Shown: in pieces, positions 25,611-33,346 of the stretch
How the letters are laid out: each line of letters opens with the position of its first letter
How positions within the stretch are numbered: position 1 is the stretch's first letter
Assembly (NCBI GenBank): GCA_002494015.1
Contig: DLAR01000030.1
Span: 1-60,880, forward strand
DNA: 60,880 nt
Direction of reading: 5' to 3'
From: Porphyromonadaceae bacterium UBA7042
Lineage (GTDB): Bacteria > Bacteroidota > Bacteroidia > Bacteroidales > Muribaculaceae
Translations under genes and position numbers: made by a program
Notes under the pieces: model-generated
The model's input: only the letters and a program-made list of their open reading frames with translations
Database searches by the model: none
Told to the model about the DNA's origin: nothing

Positions 25611-28022
25611 ATGAACCTAAGATACCCTCTCATTTTCTGCATTCTTGCCGCCGCTGTGGCAGGCGCTACCGAGACCCGCGAGCGTGTCAGCATCGACAAG
25701 GGATGGAAATTTGCCTTCGGCAACGCCGCGTCGCCCGAAAAAGATTTCGGCGCGGGAACCGAATATTTCAACTATCTGACCAAGGCAGCCTCGATACACA
25801 ATACGGGACCCTACGCGACCGAGTTCAATGACTCGGCATGGGTTACGGTCGACCTGCCCCATGACTTTGTCGTCGACCTGCCGTTTGACTCCGTCGCGAG
25901 CCACAGTCACGGCTACAAGACTGTCGGGTACCGCTATCCCGAGACCTCGGTGGGATGGTACCGCAAGGAAATCGACATCCCGGCTGCCGACTCGACGATG
26001 CGCGTCGCGGTTGCCTTTGACGGTATTTTCCGCGACTCGAAGGTGTGGTTCAACGGTTTTTACCTCGGTGGCGAACCGAGCGGCTATACCTCGCGCAGCT
26101 ACGACGTGACCCCCTATGTCAACCTTGGAGGGAAGAATGTCATCACCGTGCGCAGCGATGCGACGCTTGAGGAGGGGTGGTTCTACGAAGGAGGGGGCAT
26201 CTACCGCCACGCGTGGCTCGAAAAGACACCCCGCACGGCCATTGCCCGCAACAGCATCCGCATCCTCCCCGATTTTGACAATTACCACCCGGGCGAGCCG
26301 CTCGGGGTAATCGTCAGGGCCGATGCCGATGACAGAGAGCAGCACGCCGAGGGCAATTATCCCTACCTGAATCTGGATGTCAGTGTCGTTGACAGCGAGG
26401 GCCGCAACGTGGCCGAGTGTTCCGACATCGGTATTGACAACCTTATGCAGTCATGGGTGACAATTGAAAATCCCGAGCTGTGGTCGCCGGAGAATCCCGC
26501 ATTATATGATGTGGTGGTCAGCCTTGTCGACAACACCGCCGGAAAGGTTCTCGACCGCGTGACTGTCAGGACCGGTTTCCGCGACCTGCGCTGGGATGCC
26601 GACAGCGGGCTTTTTGTCAACAACCGTCCTGTCAAGCTCCACGGTGTCAACATGCATCAGGACCACGCGGGAGTGGGTGCGGGAATCCCTGACGCGCTCA
26701 ACGTGTACCGGCTGAAAGAATTGAAAAAATATGGCGTGAACGCCTACCGTGCCTCCCACAACCCCATGACTCCCGAAGTCCTTGCGGCGTGTGACTCGCT
26801 GGGTATCCTCGTAATCGAGGAGGCGCGCCTGATGGGTATCAACGACGAGCATGTCAGGCAGTTGCGCGCCATGATTGACCGCGACCGCAACCATCCGTCG
26901 GTCATCCTGTGGAGCGTGGGCAACGAGGAGTGGGGCATCGAGTGGAATGACAAGGGCGAGCGCATCGCCAAGGAGCTCGTGCCGATAGTCAACCGCCTCG
27001 ACCCGACGCGCAAGATGACCGTAGCGTCGAGCGGAGGCCCCAACGTGCTTGTTCCGGCCCAAGTGGCGGGTTACAACTATATCATGCAGCACCCGGTCGA
27101 CGAGCATCGCCGCAATTACCCGCAGCGCGTGGCTTACGGGTCAGAGGAAACCTCGGGGGCCGGGACACGCGGGGTATATTTCGACAACCCCGCCGAGCCG
27201 GGCCACATGCAGTCGCTCAACCGTGTGCCCGACGAGAAGGACGGGTATGTCAACCGCATCGAGAGAGGCTGGAAATTCTATGACGAGCGCCCGTGGCTGG
27301 CGGGACTGTTCTATTGGACCGGATTTGACTACCGCGGCGAGCCTAACCCTCTGAAATATCCCGCTACGGGGTCAGAATTCGGGTTGCTCGACTATTGCGG
27401 TTTCCCCAAGGACGAGGCTTACTACCTCAAGGCATGGTGGACCGACGAGCCTGTCCTGCACATCCTCCCCCACTGGAATCTCGAAGGCCACGAGGGGGAA
27501 ACGGTTCCGGTGTGGGTCTACGGCAACTGTGACGAGGTGGAGCTGATTGTCAACGGCAAGAACCTCGGTCGCAAAAAGATGCCGCGCAACGGCCATCTGT
27601 CGTGGGACGCAGTATACCGTCCGGGCAAAGTGACCGCCCGAGGCTATCGCGACGGCAAGCGTGTCATGACGAGCACGGTCGAGACCGTCGGCAAGGCGGC
27701 CAAGATGAACGCCGAGGTCGTGGCTCCCGTAGCCGGGGATAATTTCCGGGTGGTCAACATCAGCCTCTCTGATGACAAGGGGCGTTTTGCCCCGACAGCG
27801 TGTGACAATGTCACCGTCACCATTCCCGAGGGCACGATTGTGGGCGCGGGCAACGGAGACCCGGCGTTTCGCGGCACCGAGCGTCCCGCCCCGGGCGAGG
27901 ATGCGCGTTCATTCACCATCCCGGCCTTCAACGGCCTTGTCCAGTTCCTTGTCAACGCCCCCGCCGGTACGGTGGCGACAGTCACATCTCCCGGCCTTAA
28001 ACCGCTTGAAATCACTTTATAA
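25611..28022 (+). CDS. Secreted glycoside hydrolase family 2 beta-galactosidase
   Basis: 803 residues. Signal peptide about 1-19. Order: GH2 sugar-binding jelly roll (about 25-220, with WYRKEIDIP and GGIYRHAWL), immunoglobulin-like domain (about 225-330), TIM-barrel (about 335-610), a DUF4982-like module (about 625-700, HILPHWNLEGHEGETVPV) and a final Ig-like domain. The acid/base is E439 in SVGNEEWG and the nucleophile E512 in YGSEETSG; RASHNPM is the usual GH2 motif. The enzyme should cleave beta-galactosides in the periplasm or at the surface. No SusC/SusD pair is adjacent, so this is not a classical PUL. No clear -7 box precedes it; a strong terminator follows. Confidence 0.92.
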   Translation: MNLRYPLIFCILAAAVAGATETRERVSIDKGWKFAFGNAASPEKDFGAGTEYFNYLTKAASIHNTGPYATEFNDSAWVTVDLPHDFVVDLPFDSVASHSHGYKTVGYRYPETSVGWYRKEIDIPAADSTMRVAVAFDGIFRDSKVWFNGFYLGGEPSGYTSRSYDVTPYVNLGGKNVITVRSDATLEEGWFYEGGGIYRHAWLEKTPRTAIARNSIRILPDFDNYHPGEPLGVIVRADADDREQHAEGNYPYLNLDVSVVDSEGRNVAECSDIGIDNLMQSWVTIENPELWSPENPALYDVVVSLVDNTAGKVLDRVTVRTGFRDLRWDADSGLFVNNRPVKLHGVNMHQDHAGVGAGIPDALNVYRLKELKKYGVNAYRASHNPMTPEVLAACDSLGILVIEEARLMGINDEHVRQLRAMIDRDRNHPSVILWSVGNEEWGIEWNDKGERIAKELVPIVNRLDPTRKMTVASSGGPNVLVPAQVAGYNYIMQHPVDEHRRNYPQRVAYGSEETSGAGTRGVYFDNPAEPGHMQSLNRVPDEKDGYVNRIERGWKFYDERPWLAGLFYWTGFDYRGEPNPLKYPATGSEFGLLDYCGFPKDEAYYLKAWWTDEPVLHILPHWNLEGHEGETVPVWVYGNCDEVELIVNGKNLGRKKMPRNGHLSWDAVYRPGKVTARGYRDGKRVMTSTVETVGKAAKMNAEVVAPVAGDNFRVVNISLSDDKGRFAPTACDNVTVTIPEGTIVGAGNGDPAFRGTERPAPGEDARSFTIPAFNGLVQFLVNAPAGTVATVTSPGLKPLEITL

Positions 28023-28065
28023 CAGCTGATTTTATTACAGCCTAATCAGCCGTAGTGGCAAAATC

Positions 28066-28101
28066 AGGTAAAGACTGCCCCGAGTGGAGCGGTCTTTACC
28101 T
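28066..28101 (+). terminator. Intrinsic terminator of the GH2 gene
   Basis: A 10-bp perfect stem (AGGTAAAGAC with GTCTTTACCT) is followed by a run of six T, 44 nt past the stop. Confidence 0.85.
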
Positions 28102-28120
28102 TTTTTAACATCCCGATACA

Positions 28121-28151
28121 TTGTATTTTCACAATCATTGTTGTAATTTTG
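28121..28151 (+). promoter_or_regulatory. Promoter of the two-gene unit 28187-29073
   Basis: TTG at 28121-28123, 20-nt spacer, TAATTTTG at 28144-28151. Full consensus match, 35 nt before the ATG. Confidence 0.75.
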
Positions 28152-28186
28152 CAACACGTTCAACAATCCAAATATCCATAATTATA

Positions 28187-28597
28187 ATGCATGACCTTAT
28201 CCTACAACGAAACAGCGACTTTCTCGCGGCAACCCGTCAGGTAATCGCCGCCATGAAAACCACCCCCGGCAATGACGAGATGACATGGGGGGAAATCTCG
28301 CGTCAAGCCGCGCTGAGACCTGCGCCGGCCTACTATGTGACCTATGAATATGCCCTGCGTGTGATACGCGTGTTGCGCCACGGGCGCATGGGGTTGCGGC
28401 GCGACCGACGGCGCGAGATGTTTGAAGAAATCAACCGAAAGGTGACCGCGGTACAGAACGCCACGGGGGCATCCCTCCCCTCGGCTCTCGACTATGTGCT
28501 GAAAAACTGTCCCGCGTCGCAATTTTTCATCAGTCCGGCAACCGCCGTGAGACTTACCCAGAAGATATTGAAAAAATACAAAACCGTGACAAAATGA
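28187..28597 (+). CDS. Small basic protein of unknown function, first of a coupled pair
   Basis: 136 residues from the ATG at 28187, chosen because the promoter lies just upstream (an earlier in-frame ATG at 28121 overlaps the promoter). Cytosolic, basic, alpha-helical, with RRDRRREMFEEINRKV in the middle and the segment CPASQFFISPATAVRLTQK near the end. I have an unproven impression that this last segment resembles short proteins encoded near terminases in Bacteroidetes prophages. Its ATGA overlap with the next gene (28594-28597) shows translational coupling. Confidence 0.6.
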   Translation: MHDLILQRNSDFLAATRQVIAAMKTTPGNDEMTWGEISRQAALRPAPAYYVTYEYALRVIRVLRHGRMGLRRDRRREMFEEINRKVTAVQNATGASLPSALDYVLKNCPASQFFISPATAVRLTQKILKKYKTVTK

Positions 28598-29073
28598 CCT
28601 ACACACTTTCCCTCAACAACATCCTCGACACGCTCTATGCGATGGCCGCGCTCCACACCCTCACGACCGACTCGCCCGAGCCGATACTCGACCCCGACCG
28701 CAGCGGGCCGGTCAGATTGATTGTGCGCAACGCATTTGCCGACGTGTGCCTGCGCCTCGTCCACCACATCGTTGACTGTAACCTCGACGGCGAGACATCT
28801 TCTACCGACAACAGCGAGACCCCGCCGACCGATGATTCCGACATCATGATGTCGCTAACCCTCGCGCTGCCGCGCGACTTCAACCCCTCGATGCACGGTG
28901 TCCTGCGCCGCAACCTCGAACAGGCGGTCGCCCTCACCGCCCTTGCCACAATCCTGTTCTCACAGAACGACACCGACCGGGCCGAAACCACCCTCGCCAC
29001 CGCCTCGGGCCACATCTCTGCGGCCTCATCGCTCCTGACAGCGCGCAAGTACACCCCCATAAGGTGGATTTGA
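28594..29073 (+). CDS. Hypothetical alpha-helical protein, second of a coupled pair
   Basis: 159 residues. No signal peptide. A helical N-terminal half (YTLSLNNILDTLYAMAALHTL) is followed by a short Ser/Thr/Asp-rich linker (about 66-85) and a helical C-terminal half (RRNLEQAVALTALATILFSQN...ASGHISAASSLLTARK). Not recognised. Start and stop are supported by the ATGA overlap with the preceding gene and by the repeat element that begins about 30 nt after the stop. Confidence 0.6.
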   Translation: MTYTLSLNNILDTLYAMAALHTLTTDSPEPILDPDRSGPVRLIVRNAFADVCLRLVHHIVDCNLDGETSSTDNSETPPTDDSDIMMSLTLALPRDFNPSMHGVLRRNLEQAVALTALATILFSQNDTDRAETTLATASGHISAASSLLTARKYTPIRWI

Positions 29074-29103
29074 CAGAAAAAACTCAGGAGGGAGTTGTTA
29101 ATC

Positions 29104-29284
29104 CGTAAGGATTATTCTTTTGAATAGCCGGGGGTTGCGGTTTCGCAACCCCCGGAAACATGCGTAGAATAAATAAAATCTGTAAAGATTTTTCAATCAC
29201 GTCGCATCATGAAAAATCTTTACAGATTTTATTTTTAATTCGTTAATCTACCGTAGGTTGCGCAAGCGCAACCTACGGCTATTC
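29104..29284. repeat. REPIN-like symmetric repeat, copy B (complete)
   Basis: Outer flank GTAAGGATTATTC (from 29105), GAATAGCC (29122-29129), hairpin CCGGGGGTTGCG and complement (29128-29155), internal inverted pair at 29177-29190 and 29215-29228, hairpin CCGTAGGTTGCG and complement (29251-29278), GGCTATTC ending at 29284. A further small hairpin GCAATCT/AGATTGC lies at 29291-29308. It fills the gap between two convergent genes; nothing else is seen in 29074-29384. Confidence 0.85.
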
Positions 29285-29384
29285 ATGGATGCAATCTTGT
29301 CAGATTGCTATTGCGCCACATTACATCTCGATGCGATTATCGAGTTTTGCAACACTCTCCTGTAAATCGGGGGGACACTGTTAT

Positions 29385-30470
29385 TTAAAGATATAAATCC
29401 CCGTAGGAAAGCTTGACATCGTTGACCATGAGCTTGATGCGCTGTTCCTCGCTTTTGGGGCATATCAGCAGCACGTCGCCCGCATCGGCGATGATATAAT
29501 CTTTGAGACCGTCCACGACAACGAGCTTGTCACCTTTCACCGCAAAGATATTCCCGGTCGACTCATAGGCAAGAACCTTGCAGTTCTGAGTGACATTAGC
29601 ATCCCGGTTTTTGGGCGAATTGTCATAGAGCGCGCTCCATGTGCCGAGGTCGTTCCACCCGAAGCTGACACACTGGACATAAACGTTGTCGGCCTTCTCC
29701 ATGACAGCGAAGTCAATTGAAATCGCCGGACTGGATGCAAAGTTGGCGTCGATGAAGGCTGTCTCGGCAGGGGTTCCGAAGTCGGCTTTTCCATAGTCAA
29801 ACAGGTTGGCGAGGTCGGGAACATACTTGTGTATCGCCTCTATTATAGTGGAAGCCTTCCAAAGGAAGATGCCCGAATTCCAGAAAAACTCTCCGCTTTC
29901 AAGAAACACTTTTGCCAGTTCGAGGTTGGGTTTCTCGGTAAAAGTCTTTACCCTCAGGATACCTTGCTCGGCTTCTTCGCCGATCTGGATGTATCCGTAG
30001 CCGGTCTCGGGACGCGTGGGGTTGATGCCGAATGTCAGGAGAGCGTCGTTGCGTTCCACAAAGTCAAACCCTGTCAGGACGCAATGTTCAAAGACATTCT
30101 CGTTGGTAATCAGGTGGTCGCTCGGTGTCACAATCATCGAAGCCTCGGGGTCGCGGGCAATGATGTGGTATGCCGCCCAAGCAATGCAAGGAGCGGTATT
30201 GCGGCGCGCCGGTTCCAGCAGGATATTGGACGGGTCAAGGTCGGGAAGCTGCTCCTTTACAAGCGGCGCATACCGCTCGTTGGTGACCACGATCACATTC
30301 TCGCGCGGAACGACAGGGAGAATGCGGTCGTAGGACATCTGCAACAGCGTGCGTCCCGTGCCGAAAAAGTCAATAAATTGCTTGGGACGGTCAGCACGGC
30401 TGTAAGGCCAAAAACGACTTCCGACACCACCACACATTATCACGCAATATCTATGGTTTTTCTCTGACAT
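29385..30470 (-). CDS. manC: Mannose-1-phosphate guanylyltransferase
   Basis: 361 residues from the ATG at 30470; the upstream in-frame extension is not conserved-looking. The enzyme joins mannose-1-phosphate and GTP to GDP-mannose, precursor of mannose, fucose and rhamnose-type residues in surface glycans. The nucleotidyltransferase signature CVIMCGGVGSRFWPYSRADRPKQF, the metal site TPSDHLI and the sugar-binding segments FTEKPNLELA and WNSGIFLWK are present. It is a short form without the C-terminal isomerase domain, which agrees with a separate manA at 41752-42729. No clear promoter was found. Confidence 0.93.
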   Translation of the reverse strand: MSEKNHRYCVIMCGGVGSRFWPYSRADRPKQFIDFFGTGRTLLQMSYDRILPVVPRENVIVVTNERYAPLVKEQLPDLDPSNILLEPARRNTAPCIAWAAYHIIARDPEASMIVTPSDHLITNENVFEHCVLTGFDFVERNDALLTFGINPTRPETGYGYIQIGEEAEQGILRVKTFTEKPNLELAKVFLESGEFFWNSGIFLWKASTIIEAIHKYVPDLANLFDYGKADFGTPAETAFIDANFASSPAISIDFAVMEKADNVYVQCVSFGWNDLGTWSALYDNSPKNRDANVTQNCKVLAYESTGNIFAVKGDKLVVVDGLKDYIIADAGDVLLICPKSEEQRIKLMVNDVKLSYGDLYL

Positions 30471-30562
30471 AACAGTAGGTTTTTCAATTTGAACCGCTAA
30501 GATACAACAACCCCCGTGTATTTCCAAATTTTTTCAAGCTAACATTTCCACGGGTCAATTAT

Positions 30563-30596
30563 AAGAGGGTGTTTCACAACAAATGTCAATCCAAAG
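30563..30596. repeat. Half copy of the AGAGGTTGTTT palindromic element
   Basis: AAGAGGGTGTTTCACAACAA followed by ATGTCAATCCAAAG aligns with the left part of the element at 32148-32185 (AAGAGGTTGTTT..., ending ATCCAAAG). No matching right arm was found. Confidence 0.5.
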
Positions 30597-30670
30597 CAGT
30601 AGTATCTTTCAGCTAACTCGTTATTACATAGAGGGAGCGTAGCTGTGGCTTAATCTTATGCTTTTAATAT

Positions 30671-31141
30671 TTATTTGACTGACCCATTAGGCTCATATAC
30701 AAGTATTTCAACATCATCAAGAACCCCGAGCGTTGTCTCAATCATCTTTTTTACAACACCCCAGTCGAGACCGCCGTTACCACATCCAAGCGCAGGTATG
30801 GCGATATTTTTAATATTTTTTGCTGCAATAATTCTTGACAAATCGACAAAACCCTCCTCAACATATTCAAGCTGAGACGGACTGCGCCAATGTTTCTTTG
30901 TCGGAAAGTTAATGATAATCTTGTTTTCACCATCTATCATGCTTCTCTCCTCAGAAACAAACATTCTTCCCACAACAACTTCCCCATGACGGCATGCATT
31001 GCGATAGGCAGCATAATTACCGGGGAAACGCTCCTTGAATTGCAGAGCGATTCCTTTGCCCATCACGCCCACAGTGTTCACAGTGTTCACCAATGCCTCG
31101 ACTGGAGCTGATAATAAATCCCCTTTTACAAACTTTATCAT
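30671..31141 (-). CDS. DarG/TARG1-like macrodomain protein
   Basis: 156 residues, a single macrodomain. The sequence opens with IKFVKGDLLSAPVEALVNTVNTVGVMGKGIALQFKERFP, typical of the DarG N-terminal/TARG1 (ALC1-like) class that hydrolyses ADP-ribose from DNA or protein, and ends with the conserved IAIPALGCGNGGLDW loop. In DarTG systems this domain reverses thymidine ADP-ribosylation by DarT. Here the C-terminal DarG extension is missing and no DarT-like gene lies beside it, so it is a stand-alone hydrolase or an orphan antitoxin. It is bracketed by repeat-family sequences. Confidence 0.88.
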   Translation of the reverse strand: MIKFVKGDLLSAPVEALVNTVNTVGVMGKGIALQFKERFPGNYAAYRNACRHGEVVVGRMFVSEERSMIDGENKIIINFPTKKHWRSPSQLEYVEEGFVDLSRIIAAKNIKNIAIPALGCGNGGLDWGVVKKMIETTLGVLDDVEILVYEPNGSVK

Positions 31142-31244
31142 GGGTAAAATATTTATGGTTTACATCTACTTAACTTTTGTTATAAAACACCCTTTTATCA
31201 AAATGTACCATTCTGAACAGATATATCTTGTACAAGTCCATAGC

Positions 31245-32093
31245 TCAATAATCGCTGAAAAGTTTTGGCTTGATGACGATGCCGACGCGGAGCTGGGAAT
31301 GGAATTCCTTGTAGGCAAGGAGACCCTCGCCGTAGCCGTTGTAGTATTGCATGAAGATATACTGGTTGTCGCGCGGGAAGATGCGGTAGCTGAACTCAAG
31401 GGCGGTGTTGTAGTTCTGTTTCCAGCCTCGGCGCTTGGTCAGGATGACCGACGCGCCCCAGCGCGAGTTGGTCGACATGAAGGATGTCCCCACCTGATAG
31501 ATGCCGCAGTAGTCAAGGATGTCGCGGTTGTTCTGCCCGTCGACTATGGGAATCCAGAATTTGCCGTGAACGGTTATGCGGGGGTCAATCATGATGCTGC
31601 CGCCGAGCGACACCTTGTTCCACGACCGCGATTCTATCCCGTCGCGCCCGTTGCTCTCATGCTCAAGCACAAGGTTGACTTTCCCGACAAACCGGTTTTT
31701 GACAAACAGCGGCTTGGTCAGCCCTATACCGGGATTGAAATTGAGGTCGGTCATCGGCATCGAGTTTTCAAGCACGTTCCAGAAACACTTCTGCGTATAG
31801 AAAAGAAACAGGTAGGTTCCCAGCGGCAGAGTGCTGCGCGTGAGTCGCTGCGCTATCGAAATCTGGAACTTTATATTGGTGTTTTCCTTGGTGATGCGCT
31901 GCCCTATCGCGGGACCGAAGATGAAATAATTGTCCTTGTACAGTCCGAAATAAGGCCCTTTGTCAAATGCCTGACGGATACTGTCGCTGTCGACGTTCCC
32001 GACATTGTCAGACACAATCTGTCCCGACGCGGAAAACACCGCACCGGCAAGCGCGACAACCGTAACGGCCAATATCTTGAAGAATCGTTCCAT
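31245..32093 (-). CDS. pldA: Outer-membrane phospholipase A1
   Basis: 282 residues from the ATG at 32093 (an in-frame TTG at 32105 overlaps the -7 box). Signal peptide ends near SASGQ. The OMPLA active-site block is visible: LEHESNGRDGIESRSWNK supplies the catalytic His, Ser and Asn. Alternating hydrophobic strands through FSYRIFPRDNQYIFMQYYNGYGEGL and a C-terminal aromatic residue indicate a 12-stranded barrel. The enzyme removes acyl chains from phospholipids that reach the outer leaflet and keeps lipid asymmetry. Monocistronic by context. Confidence 0.9.
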   Translation of the reverse strand: MERFFKILAVTVVALAGAVFSASGQIVSDNVGNVDSDSIRQAFDKGPYFGLYKDNYFIFGPAIGQRITKENTNIKFQISIAQRLTRSTLPLGTYLFLFYTQKCFWNVLENSMPMTDLNFNPGIGLTKPLFVKNRFVGKVNLVLEHESNGRDGIESRSWNKVSLGGSIMIDPRITVHGKFWIPIVDGQNNRDILDYCGIYQVGTSFMSTNSRWGASVILTKRRGWKQNYNTALEFSYRIFPRDNQYIFMQYYNGYGEGLLAYKEFHSQLRVGIVIKPKLFSDY

Positions 32094-32102
32094 AATCCGT
32101 GG

Positions 32103-32110
32103 CAAAGATA
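32103..32110 (-). promoter_or_regulatory. -7 box TATCTTTG of pldA
   Basis: Matches TAnnTTTG on the minus strand and ends only 9 nt before the pldA ATG, which would leave almost no leader. The -33 element is unclear. Confidence 0.45.
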
Positions 32111-32133
32111 AGTAAACTTTAGGAATTAATAGC

Positions 32134-32141
32134 TAACTTTG
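32134..32141 (+). promoter_or_regulatory. -7 box TAACTTTG of the DUF4369 lipoprotein gene
   Basis: Matches TAnnTTTG, 102 nt upstream of the ATG, placing the palindrome at 32148-32223 inside the transcribed leader. It is divergent from the pldA promoter. Confidence 0.55.
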
Positions 32142-32147
32142 CATATC

Positions 32148-32223
32148 TAAGAGGTTGTTTAAAAACAAATATGAATCCAAAGTCCGTTTACGCGAGTCGG
32201 ATTTGTTATTAAACAACCTCTAA
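32148..32223. repeat. AGAGGTTGTTT palindromic element (complete)
   Basis: Left arm 32148-32170 (TAAGAGGTTGTTT..., ending ACAAAT) and right arm 32201-32223 are inverted over 23 nt with about 2-3 mismatches and enclose 30 nt that can pair further. It sits in the 5' leader of the gene at 32244. Confidence 0.75.
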
Positions 32224-32243
32224 GTACCCTATTTTTCCAAGTT

Positions 32244-33248
32244 ATGAGCATTTTAAGAAATCTGTTCTACATAATTGCCGCGATAACACTGACGGCTTGC
32301 GGCAACAAGGATGAATTTACCGTCAACTGCGAAATCGAGGGCCTCGGATCCCGTGGCGTAGAGATGGTATATTGCAACCGCAGCATCCGCAAGGTGCCGG
32401 GACACCCTTCGGACGGCAAAGTCACGTTTAAAGGGGATTCTCCCGACCCGACGCTCGTCGAGGTCTTCACCCTTGACCACGAACCGCTGTTCAACGCGGT
32501 GGTTTCCAACGGCGAGAGCCTTGATGTCAAGATGAAACTTGACAATCCGCGCGACATCACCATCAAGGGCAACGACACGTCGCGCGACATGGCCGACTTT
32601 GTCCGCGCCAACGACTCGATTATCGCTTCGGGCGACATCGCCGCCGTCAACCGCATCGTCGCGGCACAAATCGCCTCACACCCTGACCGCATATCATCCA
32701 CTGCCCTGCTCATCACGCGGTTCCATGCGCCGGGATACGAGATTCTTGCCGACTCGCTGCTCAACCTCATCTCGCCCGAGGCCCGGCCGGTATCTCTCGT
32801 TCAGAGTTTTTCAACCGTGACTGCCGAACAGATTATGTCGGCGGCGCGCGGCGAGGTCAAGCCGATGACACTGTGGTGCGGGCGCGACACTATCGCCAAA
32901 TTTTTTCCTTCCTACCAGTCCTACGGCCTGCTGGTCTTCGTGTCGGGACGCAAAAACGACTCGATAACCTCGCGCCTGCATGCCTTGGGCGACAGTGCCG
33001 ACAAGCGCCGTCTCGCAATTCTCGAAATCTCGCTTGACCGCGACAGCGCGACTTGGCGGCAGTCGATAGAGAAAGACAGCGCGACTTGGATGCAGGCGTG
33101 GACTCCCGGCGGCGCGTCGGGTCCCGCTATCCGCAGCCTCGCCATCCCGCGCACACCCTTCTTCATCGTCACCGACTCCACTTCTCACCAAGTCTATCGC
33201 GGCTCGTCGATAACACAAGCGGCAAAAGAAATAAAATATAGCAGATAA
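32244..33248 (+). CDS. DUF4369-type lipoprotein with degenerate thioredoxin-like domain
   Basis: 334 residues. Lipobox LTAC (Cys 19). The N-terminal part (FTVNCEIEGLGSRGVEMVY...KVTFKGDSPDPTLVEVF) matches the DUF4369 domain often fused to TlpA/thioredoxin-like proteins in Bacteroidetes. The C-terminal region (about 195-330, GLLVFVSGRKND..., TPFFIVTDSTSHQVYRGSSI) keeps a thioredoxin-like strand order but has no CxxC, so redox activity is unlikely. Periplasm-facing lipoprotein, role unknown. Confidence 0.8.
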   Translation: MSILRNLFYIIAAITLTACGNKDEFTVNCEIEGLGSRGVEMVYCNRSIRKVPGHPSDGKVTFKGDSPDPTLVEVFTLDHEPLFNAVVSNGESLDVKMKLDNPRDITIKGNDTSRDMADFVRANDSIIASGDIAAVNRIVAAQIASHPDRISSTALLITRFHAPGYEILADSLLNLISPEARPVSLVQSFSTVTAEQIMSAARGEVKPMTLWCGRDTIAKFFPSYQSYGLLVFVSGRKNDSITSRLHALGDSADKRRLAILEISLDRDSATWRQSIEKDSATWMQAWTPGGASGPAIRSLAIPRTPFFIVTDSTSHQVYRGSSITQAAKEIKYSR

Positions 33249-33346
33249 AAAATTCTGTGCCTCCAAGGCAATCTGCTATTTTTTGTCTGTTATCTGTCAT
33301 CTGTTATCATCTGTCTTTTTTTATTTATTATTTTTTATCTGTCAAC

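Noticed and set aside
25611..28022. Polysaccharide utilisation locus around the GH2 gene
   Set aside because: No SusC/SusD-like pair, sensor or further glycosidase is nearby.
15801..29073. Prophage spanning the terminase to the coupled small genes
   Set aside because: Genes between (Lrp, 1503-residue secreted protein, GH2) are ordinary chromosomal genes with their own promoters and terminators, and there is no integrase, portal, capsid, tail or lysis gene.
31035..32111. 358-codon plus-strand open frame opposite pldA and the macrodomain gene
   Set aside because: It runs across two unrelated minus-strand genes and has no recognisable features.
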